A DNA stretch of 58,889 nt from Acidobacteriaceae bacterium (GTDB taxonomy: Bacteria; Acidobacteriota; Terriglobia; Terriglobales; Acidobacteriaceae), in assembly GCA_027449545.1 (NCBI GenBank), contig DAIDLI010000210.1, positions 1 through 58,889 on the forward strand, written 5' to 3'. A program made the translations under genes and the position numbers. Under the pieces are notes generated by a model. That model saw only the letters and a program-made list of their open reading frames with translations, ran no database searches and was not told where the DNA came from. Below are positions 8,875 through 17,422 of the stretch, piece by piece. How positions within the stretch are numbered: position 1 is the first letter of the stretch; every line of letters begins with the position of its first letter.

Positions 8875-10158
8875 TCAAGCTTCCTCGGCCGATGGCCGTC
8901 TCCTCGAAGCTGCCCTGTCCGGCTCCTGCCGCGCAGCTTTCCGGTACCTCCGGCTGGCCAGGAAGTAGGTCAGCAGCAGGGAGCCTGCAATGGCGGTAGC
9001 GGCGGCATCGACCCCGGGCATCGCGCGCGGTCCCCAATGAGCATAGCCGCGGCCATCTACCCAGGCCATGTAGGCGACGGGCAGGTTGCCGAGCGAGTTG
9101 ATGATGGCGTAACGGGCGCTGCCGCTCTTGCCGGAGGCGCCCAGGAACTCCAGCGCCACGGCGGTGAAGAGGGCATAGCCGACGCCGACGCTGAACAGAA
9201 ACACCATCGTCCCGGCGAAGTAGACCGCCGGCCGCAAAGGGCCCACCGCAAGAGCTCCAAGCGCGGCGGCATTGCAAAGGCCGACCACCACGTAGGCGAG
9301 TGTGGCGCGTATCCGCACCGGGATGAGCGTGGCCGCAACCGCCCCGGCAGCCATCAGCAGCGCGCCGGCTAGCCCGTTTATCCACGCCACCTGCGCGCCG
9401 GAGACGCCGTAGTCCCGGGCCAGCTCCGGCAGCAGGCCGATCATCGCTCCGCTCGAGAGCGGCGAGAGAATCAACAGCGTGTAGGGAACCGCCTCCCATC
9501 GGAAGAATGTCGCTCGGAACTCGCCCCAGATGCGCGCCCCAGTCGCGCGGGCGGTGGGCGCCGCGGTCACGCGATTGCGCGGAGCGGCGAGCGCGGCCAC
9601 GCCGGGCAGGGCGATCATGGCGGCTACGGCCCAGCCCAGGTCACCGGGGCTCTTGCGGGCAGAGAGTGTCACCAGCACAAAAACCGCGAGCCCGCCGAAG
9701 GCCAGGGAGCCGCTCTGGTAAAAGCTGCCGGCGCGGCGGCGATTCCGCTCGCTGCGCAGCATGCCCATCATGCCCCCGCAGGCCGCGGCCACACAGTTGG
9801 CCAGGCAGGCGCTCAGAAACATCAGCCCTACCGCCCAGCCAGCTCCCAAGCCCGGTTGCCGGAAGGCAACCAGCATCACGGCGCCCGATGCGATCGCGGT
9901 GAGTAACAGCCAGGTGCGGCGCGCCAGCCAGAAGTCGGTGAGCGGTCCCCAGGCGAGGTAGAGAACGTGCGGGAGCGAAAGAAGAGCGATGATGCTGGCG
10001 GCGTGCGCCGGGGCCACTCCCTGATTGCGCAGCAGGAACGAAAGCGCCCCGTTGACTACGCCGATCGAGACGACCGCATCGGGTGCAATCAGGAAGTTGA
10101 ACAGCCAGGGGCGCTCGCGCGCCGCCGAAGTGACCTCCGATTGCGCCGGGGAAGGCAT
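8875..10158 (-). CDS. MFS transporter (AmpG/PAT-like)
   Basis: A 427-aa polytopic membrane protein with about 12 hydrophobic segments. The first part (VVNGALSFLLRNQGVAPAHA then LYLAWGPLTDFWLARRTWLL) resembles MFS proteins of the AmpG/acetyl-CoA-transporter type, where a loop with an acidic residue and Arg lies between helices 2 and 3. The second half repeats the layout (GYALFTAVALEFLGASGKSGSAR). The C-terminus is a charged Arg/Glu tail. The substrate cannot be inferred. It lies convergent with the ThyX-like gene and divergent from the small gene at 10257, with no operon partners. Confidence 0.82.
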   Translation of the reverse strand: MPSPAQSEVTSAARERPWLFNFLIAPDAVVSIGVVNGALSFLLRNQGVAPAHAASIIALLSLPHVLYLAWGPLTDFWLARRTWLLLTAIASGAVMLVAFRQPGLGAGWAVGLMFLSACLANCVAAACGGMMGMLRSERNRRRAGSFYQSGSLAFGGLAVFVLVTLSARKSPGDLGWAVAAMIALPGVAALAAPRNRVTAAPTARATGARIWGEFRATFFRWEAVPYTLLILSPLSSGAMIGLLPELARDYGVSGAQVAWINGLAGALLMAAGAVAATLIPVRIRATLAYVVVGLCNAAALGALAVGPLRPAVYFAGTMVFLFSVGVGYALFTAVALEFLGASGKSGSARYAIINSLGNLPVAYMAWVDGRGYAHWGPRAMPGVDAAATAIAGSLLLTYFLASRRYRKAARQEPDRAASRRRPSAEEA

Positions 10159-10256
10159 GGGTTAGGGTAGCACGGGAGCGGCACGATCGCCGGCCGCGAC
10201 CATGGATGGCGTGATGGCTCAAGAACAAAAAATTGCAAGAGGGTGTCTAAGCAGAC

Positions 10257-10748
10257 ATGACCCGGCATGAGACACCCCCGGTCGCCGTACTGTTCGCGCC
10301 CCTCGGCACGGAGCGTGTAAGCCCGACGGTCTGGGCAGCCGCCGCTCTCCTGGCTGTTGCGTTCCTCGGAACGGGAAGTCTGCTGTTGAGGTCCGAGGGC
10401 GCGCTTATCGCCGCAGAGAGAACTGTTTCGCATGAAGGCTCCGGGCTTTTAGATTCTCACCAAATCGTCGAATTGGTGAGAACGGCCATCCTGCAGCACT
10501 CTGAGGATAAGCGGATGTCGAAGCAGATCGCAGATAAGTTGGCTCAGGAAGACCGTCTAGGGGATTTCCAGAGAGCTCAGACCTCTGAGGAGTTGGCGAG
10601 CCTGCTCACCACACGCATACGGCAAGTCAGCCACGATTCTCGTGATCAGGTGCTCTATTCGGCGACTCCTCCGGATAGAGCAGAGGCTCACGGCAGGTCG
10701 ATATATCGCATTACAGAACATCTCAGCGTTGCGCTTCCCTCACAGTGA
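10257..10748 (+). CDS. Membrane-anchored stand-alone S41-protease N-terminal (IRBP-like) domain
   Basis: 163 aa. One membrane segment (VWAAAALLAVAFLGTGSLLL, residues 24-43) is followed by a region that reads as the helical N-terminal domain found in front of tail-specific S41 peptidases: LLDSHQIVELVRTAILQH, MSKQIADKLAQED, SEELASLLTTRIRQVSHDSRDQVLYS. In S41 proteins this leads into the C-terminal-processing-protease core with the Ser/Lys pair; here the frame ends about 30 residues later with no catalytic domain. It could be a decayed protease or a retained adaptor or inhibitor domain. No protease core was seen downstream, where the ntrX gene ends on the opposite strand. Confidence 0.65.
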   Translation: MTRHETPPVAVLFAPLGTERVSPTVWAAAALLAVAFLGTGSLLLRSEGALIAAERTVSHEGSGLLDSHQIVELVRTAILQHSEDKRMSKQIADKLAQEDRLGDFQRAQTSEELASLLTTRIRQVSHDSRDQVLYSATPPDRAEAHGRSIYRITEHLSVALPSQ

Positions 10749-10790
10749 AAACAAGCGCAGTGATGACCGGCGATCCAGGGCCAGCGGTCT

Positions 10791-12143
10791 CTACTCCCGG
10801 ATCATAATGTCCAACGCCTTCATCTTGCGGTAGAGGTGGCTGCGCTCCAGTCCGAGCAGTTCGGCGGCGTAGCTGATGTTGTTGCGGGCCTCTTCGATTT
10901 TTTTGAGGATGTACTCGCGTTCGTAGGCATCGCGGGCCTGTTGCAGGCTGGCGAACTCGCCGCTGGCGCGCGGGCTCGATTTCTGCGTGAGCGGCGGCAG
11001 GTTCTTGCGCTCGATACGCAGCACACGGGGATTGAGGATCAGCGTGCGCTCGATGACGTTCGTGAGCTCGCGCACGTTGCCCGGCCAGTGATATGCGGTG
11101 AGCGTCTCCACGGCTTCCTCGCTGATCTCGATGCGTGGCCGGCCATACTGGCGGCCGAACTCGGCCAGGAACTCGCGCGCCAAGAGCGGGATGTCCTGTT
11201 TGCGCTCACGCAGGGGGGGCACGAAGAACGGAACTACATTGAGCCGGTAGAAGAGGTCTTCGCGGAAGTTGCCCTTGGCAATCTCGTCTTCCAGGTCCTT
11301 GTTGGTGGATGCGATCAGGCGCACGTCCACGCGCAACGGCTGCGATCCGCCCACCGGCGTAAACATCTGGTCGTCAAGCGCGCTGAGCACCTTGGCTTGA
11401 GTTTTGAGGCTCATGTCGCCGACTTCATCCAGATAGAGCGTGCCGCCGTCGGCGCGCTCCAGCATGCCGCGATGATCGTGGCCGCCGGCTTGAACTGCGT
11501 GGCGCGCGCCGAACAGTTCCGCCTCGATGTGCGCTTCGGGAATGGCGGCGCAGTTCAGCTCCACGAAGACGCGGTCGCGTCGCAGGCTCTCGGCGTGGAT
11601 GGCGCGGGCGATCAGCTCTTTGCCGGTGCCGGACTCGCCGTAGATGAGCACGCGGCCGTTGGTCGGCGCCATCAGCCGGATCTGCTGGCGCAGCGCTTTC
11701 AACGGAACGCTGTCGCCGGTGAGCACCGCATTGGCGCTGAACTGGCGCTTGAACTCCTCATTCTCGCTGCGGAGGCGGCGCGCTTCGACCGCATTCTTGA
11801 GCACGATCAAAGTGCGGTCCAGGGAAAGCGGCTTTTCCAGGAAGTCGTAGGCGCCCAGCTTGGTGGCCTTCACGGCAGTCTCAATGGTGCCGTGGCCGCT
11901 GATGATGATGACCTCGGGCCGGCTCTCCGAAGGCATGCGGCGGATGTCGCCAAGCACCTCCAGGCCGTCGCGGTCGGGCAGCCAGATATCGAGCAGAACG
12001 ACGTCGTAAGGGGCGTCCTGGAGCATGGTCATGGCTTCGCCCGCGGATGCGGCGCAGGCCACGCTGTAGCCCTCTTCGCGCAGGATCTCTTCGAGGGAAT
12101 TGCGAATCTCGGCTTCGTCGTCTACGACCAGAACGTGGTTCAT
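10791..12143 (-). CDS. ntrX: NtrX-type response regulator (REC-AAA+-Fis)
   Basis: The start is placed at the ATG at 12143 (MNHVLVVDDE); an upstream TTG at 12164 would add seven residues. Order of domains: receiver (phospho-acceptor Asp52 in LLDIWLPDRDG, Lys104), AAA+ (Walker A GESGTGKE at 169-176, LYLDEVGDM at about 236-244, the ALDDQMFTPVGG loop, and the NVVPFFVPPLRERK region), and a C-terminal Fis helix-turn-helix (AAELLGLERSHLYRKMKALDI). The sigma-54 contact loop GAFTGA is absent, replaced by GARHAVQAGGHDHRG; such loss is known in NtrX proteins. With ntrY just upstream it forms a two-component pair, often tied to envelope, redox or nitrogen signals. Confidence 0.88.
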   Translation of the reverse strand: MNHVLVVDDEAEIRNSLEEILREEGYSVACAASAGEAMTMLQDAPYDVVLLDIWLPDRDGLEVLGDIRRMPSESRPEVIIISGHGTIETAVKATKLGAYDFLEKPLSLDRTLIVLKNAVEARRLRSENEEFKRQFSANAVLTGDSVPLKALRQQIRLMAPTNGRVLIYGESGTGKELIARAIHAESLRRDRVFVELNCAAIPEAHIEAELFGARHAVQAGGHDHRGMLERADGGTLYLDEVGDMSLKTQAKVLSALDDQMFTPVGGSQPLRVDVRLIASTNKDLEDEIAKGNFREDLFYRLNVVPFFVPPLRERKQDIPLLAREFLAEFGRQYGRPRIEISEEAVETLTAYHWPGNVRELTNVIERTLILNPRVLRIERKNLPPLTQKSSPRASGEFASLQQARDAYEREYILKKIEEARNNISYAAELLGLERSHLYRKMKALDIMIRE

Positions 12144-12207
12144 CTCTTTCGCCTGTGCGGGCAATCCGTCGCCCGCAGCTACAGGCTAACGGCTCCGGGT
12201 CCGCTTC

Positions 12208-14493
12208 TCATAATGGGGTTTCGTCCAGCCGATGCGCCACCGCTCTTTCCGCCTCCAGCGTGTGGCCATTCGGCTCAATGAGCGGCAGGCGCAGGACAAA
12301 GCGCGCACCCTTCGGGCTGTTCGATTCGGCGCGGATGGTGCCGCCGTGTTCCTGTACGATCTTGGCGGCGATCGCCAGTCCCAGGCCGGTGCCGCGGTGC
12401 TTGGTGGAGTAGAAGGGCAAGAACAGCCGCTCGCGGATCTGGTCGGTAATTCCGTGGCCGGTATCGGAGATGGCGATCTCGATGGCAGAGCCATCTTCAC
12501 TGAGCGCGGTGTGCACGCCTAATGCGCGCAGCAGGCTGCCCTGCATGGCCTCGGCGGCATTGTCGATGAGGTTGGCGAGAGCGCGGCGCAAGGCTTCGGG
12601 ATCGGCCATCACCCGCGGCAGGTTGGGATCGAGCTCACGGGTGATGGCGATGCCGTCGAGGCGTCCGGCAAACAGCGCCAGCGCTTCGTCCACGATCTGG
12701 TTGATGCAGCAGAGCCGCGGCTGCGAGGCAGGGAATTGCGCCAGCGCAGAGAACTGATCGACCAGCGTGCGCAGCGTCCCCACGCAGCCCAGGATCACCT
12801 CACTGCATTTGCGGATGACGTTGGGCGAGTCGGGCTGGCCGCGGTCGAGGTGGCGGCCGATGCGTTCGGCAGAGAGAGCAATCGGCGTGAGCGGGTTCTT
12901 GATCTCGTGAGCCACCCGCTGCGCTACTTCCTTCCAAGCCAGTTGGCGCTGGGCGCGCAGCAGCTCGCTGGTGTCTTCCACCACCAAAACCGTCCCGGGG
13001 TGACCGTGCGCCAACTCCAGGCGGGCGCTGGTCATCGCTAGATGCACGGTGCGGCCGCGGACCATGAGGTCGATCTCATTCGAAGCTGCGCCCATACGCT
13101 GCCCGCGGCGGATGAGGCTGGCCACGTCCTCGGCGATTTCCGATGGAAACAGATCTTCGACGCGCCTGCCGACCAGTGCAGCCTGTTCACGCACTCCGAA
13201 TAGCTGGGCTACAGCGCGGTTGGCTTGCAGCACCACGCCCGCAGCATCCATGGTGATCACGCCGCTGGGAATCGTTTCGACAATCGTCTCCAGCTCGCGA
13301 CGGCGCTCTTCGATGCGCTGATTGGCGGCTTTAAGCTGCTCCTGCGCGGTGTCGGCGAGCTGGCGGCTGGTGTCGAGATCGGCGGCCATGTGGTTGAAAG
13401 ATGCGACCAGCTCGGCCATTTCGCCGGTAGCAACAGTTTCCACGCGGTTGCTGTACTTGCCTGCCGCGATGGAATCCATGGCGTCGGCCAGTGCCTCCAC
13501 TGGGCGGGTGATCTGCTTGGAAAGGAATACCGCCAGCCAGACGCTGGTGAAGAAGACGAAGACAGTGATCAGCAGCAACATGAGGAAAAGCATGTTGCGG
13601 ATGCGTCGGCGGGAGTTGAAAAGCTGCCAGTAGTCGGCGGCGCTGGCCTGGATGCGGGCGGTGGTCTGGCTCAGTCCCTGCGGCATGGGCAGGGCAGTGA
13701 TGACGGTCTTGCCCGAGGGTGTGGCTGACATGCCCAGCGCGTAAGTGCTATTGCCGACGAGCAGCATTGGGCCGTCCCTGCGGTGCGCGGCGGCGAACAG
13801 GTCGGCAGAGAGCTGGCCCTGCAGCGGCCTGCCCTCGCGGTCGGCGAGGTTCATGCGGTTGAGCAGAACGACCGGCGTGTTCTCGGGCGGCGCCTGGAAA
13901 CTGGCCAAAAAGTGATCGTTTTTGTCATAGACGATCACAAATCCGCCCGCCAGCGTCATGCGGTGCATGCCGAGCGCTTGCTGCAGTTTCGGAATGGGCA
14001 GGTCGGGAGCGTCGGAGATTGCGATCGATTCGGCCTCGCCGCGGGCATTCTCTGCCACGTAGTCCCCGAGTTGGCGGGCCACGGCCGTGGAGTCGTCGCG
14101 GAGTTGCGAGGCGTCGGGCGAGAACCAGCGTTCCAGCGAGCGGTTCATCAGCAGATAGCTGAAGAGGAACATCAGCGCCGCCGGCGTAACGGTAATAATG
14201 ATGGCGCCCAGCACCATGCGCGAGCGCAGGCGTGTGGCGAGAACGCTCCCTCCCTGACCGACGTAGACCTTGAAGATGGTGCGGAAGAGCAGCACCAGCA
14301 GCAGGAGGAGCAGCAGAAAGAGCAGCCCCTCGAGCGAAGTCAGAGCGATGGTCTGGCCGTAGGTTTCCGGGTTGAGGAAATCAACATTGGAGGTGTTGAA
14401 CGCCTGCAGCGCTCCCAGCGACACAAAGACCAGCACCACTCCGCAGATGAGAAGAATGGTGTTGCGGCGCCGGGAATCGCCGAGAAATGACAT
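12208..14493 (-). CDS. ntrY: NtrY-type sensor histidine kinase
   Basis: 761 aa. Two or three N-terminal membrane helices (residues 11-30, 50-72, 95-115) are followed by a periplasmic sensor region (about 120-295), another helix (300-323), HAMP (about 324-378), a coiled linker, PAS (about 400-510), a HisKA domain with His529 in VAHEIKNPLTPIALSAERI, and HATPase (ALANLIDNAAEAM, then ISDTGHGI and FYSTKHRGTGLGLAI). The motif HEIKNPLTPI and the multi-helix front end are typical of NtrY. The gene lies 64 bp upstream of the regulator gene in the same direction, so the two are likely co-transcribed. The signal sensed is unknown. Confidence 0.9.
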   Translation of the reverse strand: MSFLGDSRRRNTILLICGVVLVFVSLGALQAFNTSNVDFLNPETYGQTIALTSLEGLLFLLLLLLLVLLFRTIFKVYVGQGGSVLATRLRSRMVLGAIIITVTPAALMFLFSYLLMNRSLERWFSPDASQLRDDSTAVARQLGDYVAENARGEAESIAISDAPDLPIPKLQQALGMHRMTLAGGFVIVYDKNDHFLASFQAPPENTPVVLLNRMNLADREGRPLQGQLSADLFAAAHRRDGPMLLVGNSTYALGMSATPSGKTVITALPMPQGLSQTTARIQASAADYWQLFNSRRRIRNMLFLMLLLITVFVFFTSVWLAVFLSKQITRPVEALADAMDSIAAGKYSNRVETVATGEMAELVASFNHMAADLDTSRQLADTAQEQLKAANQRIEERRRELETIVETIPSGVITMDAAGVVLQANRAVAQLFGVREQAALVGRRVEDLFPSEIAEDVASLIRRGQRMGAASNEIDLMVRGRTVHLAMTSARLELAHGHPGTVLVVEDTSELLRAQRQLAWKEVAQRVAHEIKNPLTPIALSAERIGRHLDRGQPDSPNVIRKCSEVILGCVGTLRTLVDQFSALAQFPASQPRLCCINQIVDEALALFAGRLDGIAITRELDPNLPRVMADPEALRRALANLIDNAAEAMQGSLLRALGVHTALSEDGSAIEIAISDTGHGITDQIRERLFLPFYSTKHRGTGLGLAIAAKIVQEHGGTIRAESNSPKGARFVLRLPLIEPNGHTLEAERAVAHRLDETPL

Positions 14494-14559
14494 GGGGCGA
14501 TTATAGAGCGGCGCAATTCGCCGCTCCGCAGCGGCGTACCGCGCCAGCCCGCAAGGACT

Positions 14560-16512
14560 CTACTGGGGCACGCCGGGAAGGTTCGCCGGGTTAGGCGCGG
14601 GCGGCTGGATCTTCATCACGTGCACACTGGCCTCAATCTCAGGCACGGTGCCGTCGTTGGCCTGCACCTGCGTGGGACTGCCCTGGATGAGAATGCGGCG
14701 GGTAACCGTTCCACGCGCCGGCACCAGGAGGCGCTGGGTGATCGAGGTGACGCGGGTACTGACGGTGACGGGAACCTCGGCCGTGGCATAGCCGGCGTTG
14801 TTGAGTGTCACCCCCACCAGAGTCAGGCCTCCCTGGGCAGGCTCGGAGAAGACCTTGGCGATGCTGATGTCGGGCAGTCCCTTGTCGGCATCAATCCAGT
14901 CGCTGAAAAACCAGTCGAGGTTGGCCCCAGTGTTGGAATGGTCGAGGAGCTGTTCGAACTGGCCGCGGCGATTCGGACTCTGCCCGTTCGTCTGGCTCTG
15001 ATCGGCGGCGGGATTGTAGCCGCGCAGTGCTGCGGAGAGGCCGGCATCGCCGGTCAGGTCGCGCAGCATCCAGAAGACGTAGGTTGCCTTGGTGCGGTAG
15101 TAGATGGGCGATATGGCCTCGGCAAGCGGTTGGCCCGGGCCAACGCCGGGGCTGGCAGGTTCGGCCAGCGCCAGCGCAGGACGAAGCGCTTCCAGCGACT
15201 CCAGCGCCCGGGTGCGGCCCGCCGTCTTCTCGAGCCAGAGCGTGCCCATGAAGTGGGCCACACCCTCGCTGAGCCAGGCGCGCGGAGAATCCATCCAGGC
15301 GTGCGTCAGCGCGTGTGCCATGACGCCGTCCAGTTGCTCAGCCGGCAAGGGGCGGATGGGCGTCGCCAGCAGAGAACCTGTCTCGAAAGGCGCATCGGCG
15401 GGATCGGGAAGATCGAGAATCGTGAGCTCGGAGCGGGGATTGTCGCCGAGCCAGCCCTGGAGGAAAGGCGTCACCGCGCTGATGGCATCGGTCCAGGAGG
15501 GCACGGCGGGTTCGTCGGCGGCTATCGTCCAGAGAGTTGTATTCGTGGCCATTTTGGCTTCACGCACAGCAACGAAGAGGCTTGGCGCCTCGAACCCAAG
15601 GGTGGTCTCGGGCATCTGCGCGGTGGCGATGCCGGGAAATTCCCCAACACCGCCCTGCACCGTGAGCGCGACGGGGTGGCCGTCGATGAGCGCGACGGTC
15701 GGCGCATGTCCATTGGGGTACTCAATGGTGAGGCGCATGCGGAAGCGCGTGCCCGACGAGCGCAGCTTCTGCGCCCCCATCTCATCGAAAAGCTTTGCGC
15801 CGTCGCCAAGCATCACCGGCACGCTCGATGCCGGGTACCAGAGCGCTTCGCCAAAGCCGCGCAGCCCGGTGAAATCCATGCCGATGGCATCCCAGTCGGA
15901 GTGATTGGCAACATCGGCCGGAGTGCCGATGGCGAGCAGACGCTGGGCGTTCTGGCGGATTGTGCCGGAGTACACGGTATCGAGCTGCGCCGTGGCGCCG
16001 GGGGCCAGCGGTTGCGCGAGGGTGACGGTCGCTTCGTGCAACTGCCCGGTGTGGTCCACGTCCGAGTTGAGCGTGGCTACCTGGAAGGGAACGTCCTTGC
16101 CGTTCAGGCGGATGCTTTCCCAGTTCAGCGAAGAAGAAAGCTGCAGGGGGATGTGCCGGAGCGGCGCTTTGCTGTCATTCCGCACAGTGACTATGGCGCG
16201 CACAGCGAGGTTCTGCTCGGCGGTGCGCAGGTGCACATCCAGATTCAGATTGGTAAAGGTGATGGCGCTGCGCTCGGCATCGCTGGCGATGGGAGCGTTG
16301 ACCATCCTGCCTTCCACGGCCGCGCCGGGGCCGTTTTGGGTCGTGATCTGGCCGTCCAGATTTGTCGACCGGGAGTAGATGACCGTGCCCTGTGATTGGG
16401 CTGCGGGCGCGGTCTGGGCGATCGCGGGAAAGGAAAAGGAAATCAGGGCTGCCGCCAGCGAGGCGGTTTGCCCATACGATCCCCGCATTCTTCGCGGGAA
16501 GAAGAACATCAT
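14560..16512 (-). CDS. Exported M1-like (gluzincin) protein lacking the catalytic Glu
   Basis: 650 aa with a signal peptide (ASLAAALISFSFPAIAQ, residues 17-33). Residues about 85-330 resemble the beta-sandwich N-domain of M1 aminopeptidases. The zinc-site region reads MAHALTHAWMDSPRAWLSEGVAHF (398-421). The two His of HExxH are kept (400, 404), as is the WLxEG Glu (416), but the catalytic Glu is Ala401. A C-terminal beta domain follows. The protein may bind zinc without being a peptidase. Its start overlaps the rlmB stop by 4 bp (ATGA), so it is translationally coupled to that gene. The fold is supported by eye only; activity is unlikely. Confidence 0.75.
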   Translation of the reverse strand: MMFFFPRRMRGSYGQTASLAAALISFSFPAIAQTAPAAQSQGTVIYSRSTNLDGQITTQNGPGAAVEGRMVNAPIASDAERSAITFTNLNLDVHLRTAEQNLAVRAIVTVRNDSKAPLRHIPLQLSSSLNWESIRLNGKDVPFQVATLNSDVDHTGQLHEATVTLAQPLAPGATAQLDTVYSGTIRQNAQRLLAIGTPADVANHSDWDAIGMDFTGLRGFGEALWYPASSVPVMLGDGAKLFDEMGAQKLRSSGTRFRMRLTIEYPNGHAPTVALIDGHPVALTVQGGVGEFPGIATAQMPETTLGFEAPSLFVAVREAKMATNTTLWTIAADEPAVPSWTDAISAVTPFLQGWLGDNPRSELTILDLPDPADAPFETGSLLATPIRPLPAEQLDGVMAHALTHAWMDSPRAWLSEGVAHFMGTLWLEKTAGRTRALESLEALRPALALAEPASPGVGPGQPLAEAISPIYYRTKATYVFWMLRDLTGDAGLSAALRGYNPAADQSQTNGQSPNRRGQFEQLLDHSNTGANLDWFFSDWIDADKGLPDISIAKVFSEPAQGGLTLVGVTLNNAGYATAEVPVTVSTRVTSITQRLLVPARGTVTRRILIQGSPTQVQANDGTVPEIEASVHVMKIQPPAPNPANLPGVPQ

Positions 16513-17312
16513 GAACCGAGGCCTTTCCTGGCGGTGCGTGCGGCTGCCTTTTGGACGGGATGGGAGGCGGATTGGGCAGCAGCCCGGCGCTGGCGGGCGG
16601 CTTCGTAGAGGACCACGGCGCCTGCGGTTGCCACATTGAGCGAGCTGACGCCGCCAGCCATGGGAATGCGCAGCAGGTGGTCGCAGGTGCGGCGGACCAG
16701 ATCGTGCAGGCCGGCGCCTTCGCGGCCCAGCACCAGCACGCAGTCGCCGGTGAAATCGAAGCGGTCATAGTCGGAGGAACCGCGCTCATCGAGGCCGATG
16801 ACCCACAAGTTGCGCTGCTTCAGCTCTTCGAGAGCGCGTACAAGATTGACGACGCGGGCGATGCGAAGATGCTCGGCCGCGCCGGCGCTGGCTTTCACCG
16901 CGACGGGACTGAGGGGCGCGGAGCGCCGCTCCGTGAGCAGGACGCCGTCCACCCCGGCGCCGTCGGCGACGCGGAGCAGAGCGCCCAGGTTCTGCGGATC
17001 TTCGACTCCATCGAGCGCGAGCACAAGGCGAGCCCCCGGATGTGAACCTCCGGCGGTGAAGAGATCTTCGAGGGCAAGAAGCTCCTGCGGACGCACGATT
17101 GCCACAACACCCTGATGGGCCGTGGTTTGCGCGACCTGGGTGAGCTGATCGCGGGGCTCGGTGCGCACCCGTACACCGCCCTGCCGGCAGGCCTGGACGA
17201 TGCGTTCCAGCCGATCATCGCGGCGTTCGCGGGCTACCAGCACGTGGTCAAAGCGGCGGCGTCCGGCGCGAAGAGCTTCTTCGACCGCATGCAGGCCGTA
17301 CAAAACATCCAT
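16509..17312 (-). CDS. rlmB: 23S rRNA (guanosine-2'-O)-methyltransferase RlmB (SpoU/TrmH family)
   Basis: 267 aa. The N-terminal substrate-binding domain (LYGLHAVEEALRAGRRRFDHVLVA ... TTAHQGVVAIVRP) is followed by the SPOUT methyltransferase domain with motif 1 DGVEDPQNLGALLRVADGAG, motif 2 VLGREGAGLHDLVRRTCD and motif 3 RIPMAGGVSSLNVATAGAVVLYE. These match RlmB, which methylates G2251 of 23S rRNA using S-adenosylmethionine through a knotted active site. The protein is cytoplasmic. A basic C-terminal tail (AARTARKGL) is present. It is coupled downstream to the M1-like gene. Other TrmH-type specificities cannot be excluded. Confidence 0.93.
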   Translation of the reverse strand: MDVLYGLHAVEEALRAGRRRFDHVLVARERRDDRLERIVQACRQGGVRVRTEPRDQLTQVAQTTAHQGVVAIVRPQELLALEDLFTAGGSHPGARLVLALDGVEDPQNLGALLRVADGAGVDGVLLTERRSAPLSPVAVKASAGAAEHLRIARVVNLVRALEELKQRNLWVIGLDERGSSDYDRFDFTGDCVLVLGREGAGLHDLVRRTCDHLLRIPMAGGVSSLNVATAGAVVLYEAARQRRAAAQSASHPVQKAAARTARKGLGS

Positions 17313-17422
17313 ATTAGGATTTTAGAGGGGCGGGCGCTCTGCCGAAAGCGCGGCGTTGCCAAGCGCTGCCCGCTGAGGACCCGTGCGGAGCGGAATGTCC
17401 GGAGACCTGGGTCTGTGAATTG

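Noticed and set aside
10836..12281. 481-codon plus-strand frame
   Set aside because: Antisense to ntrX, whose receiver, AAA+ and Fis domains are complete on the minus strand.
14620..16395. 591-codon plus-strand frame
   Set aside because: Antisense shadow of the M1-like gene; Arg/Gly/His-rich with no domain, no ribosome-binding site.
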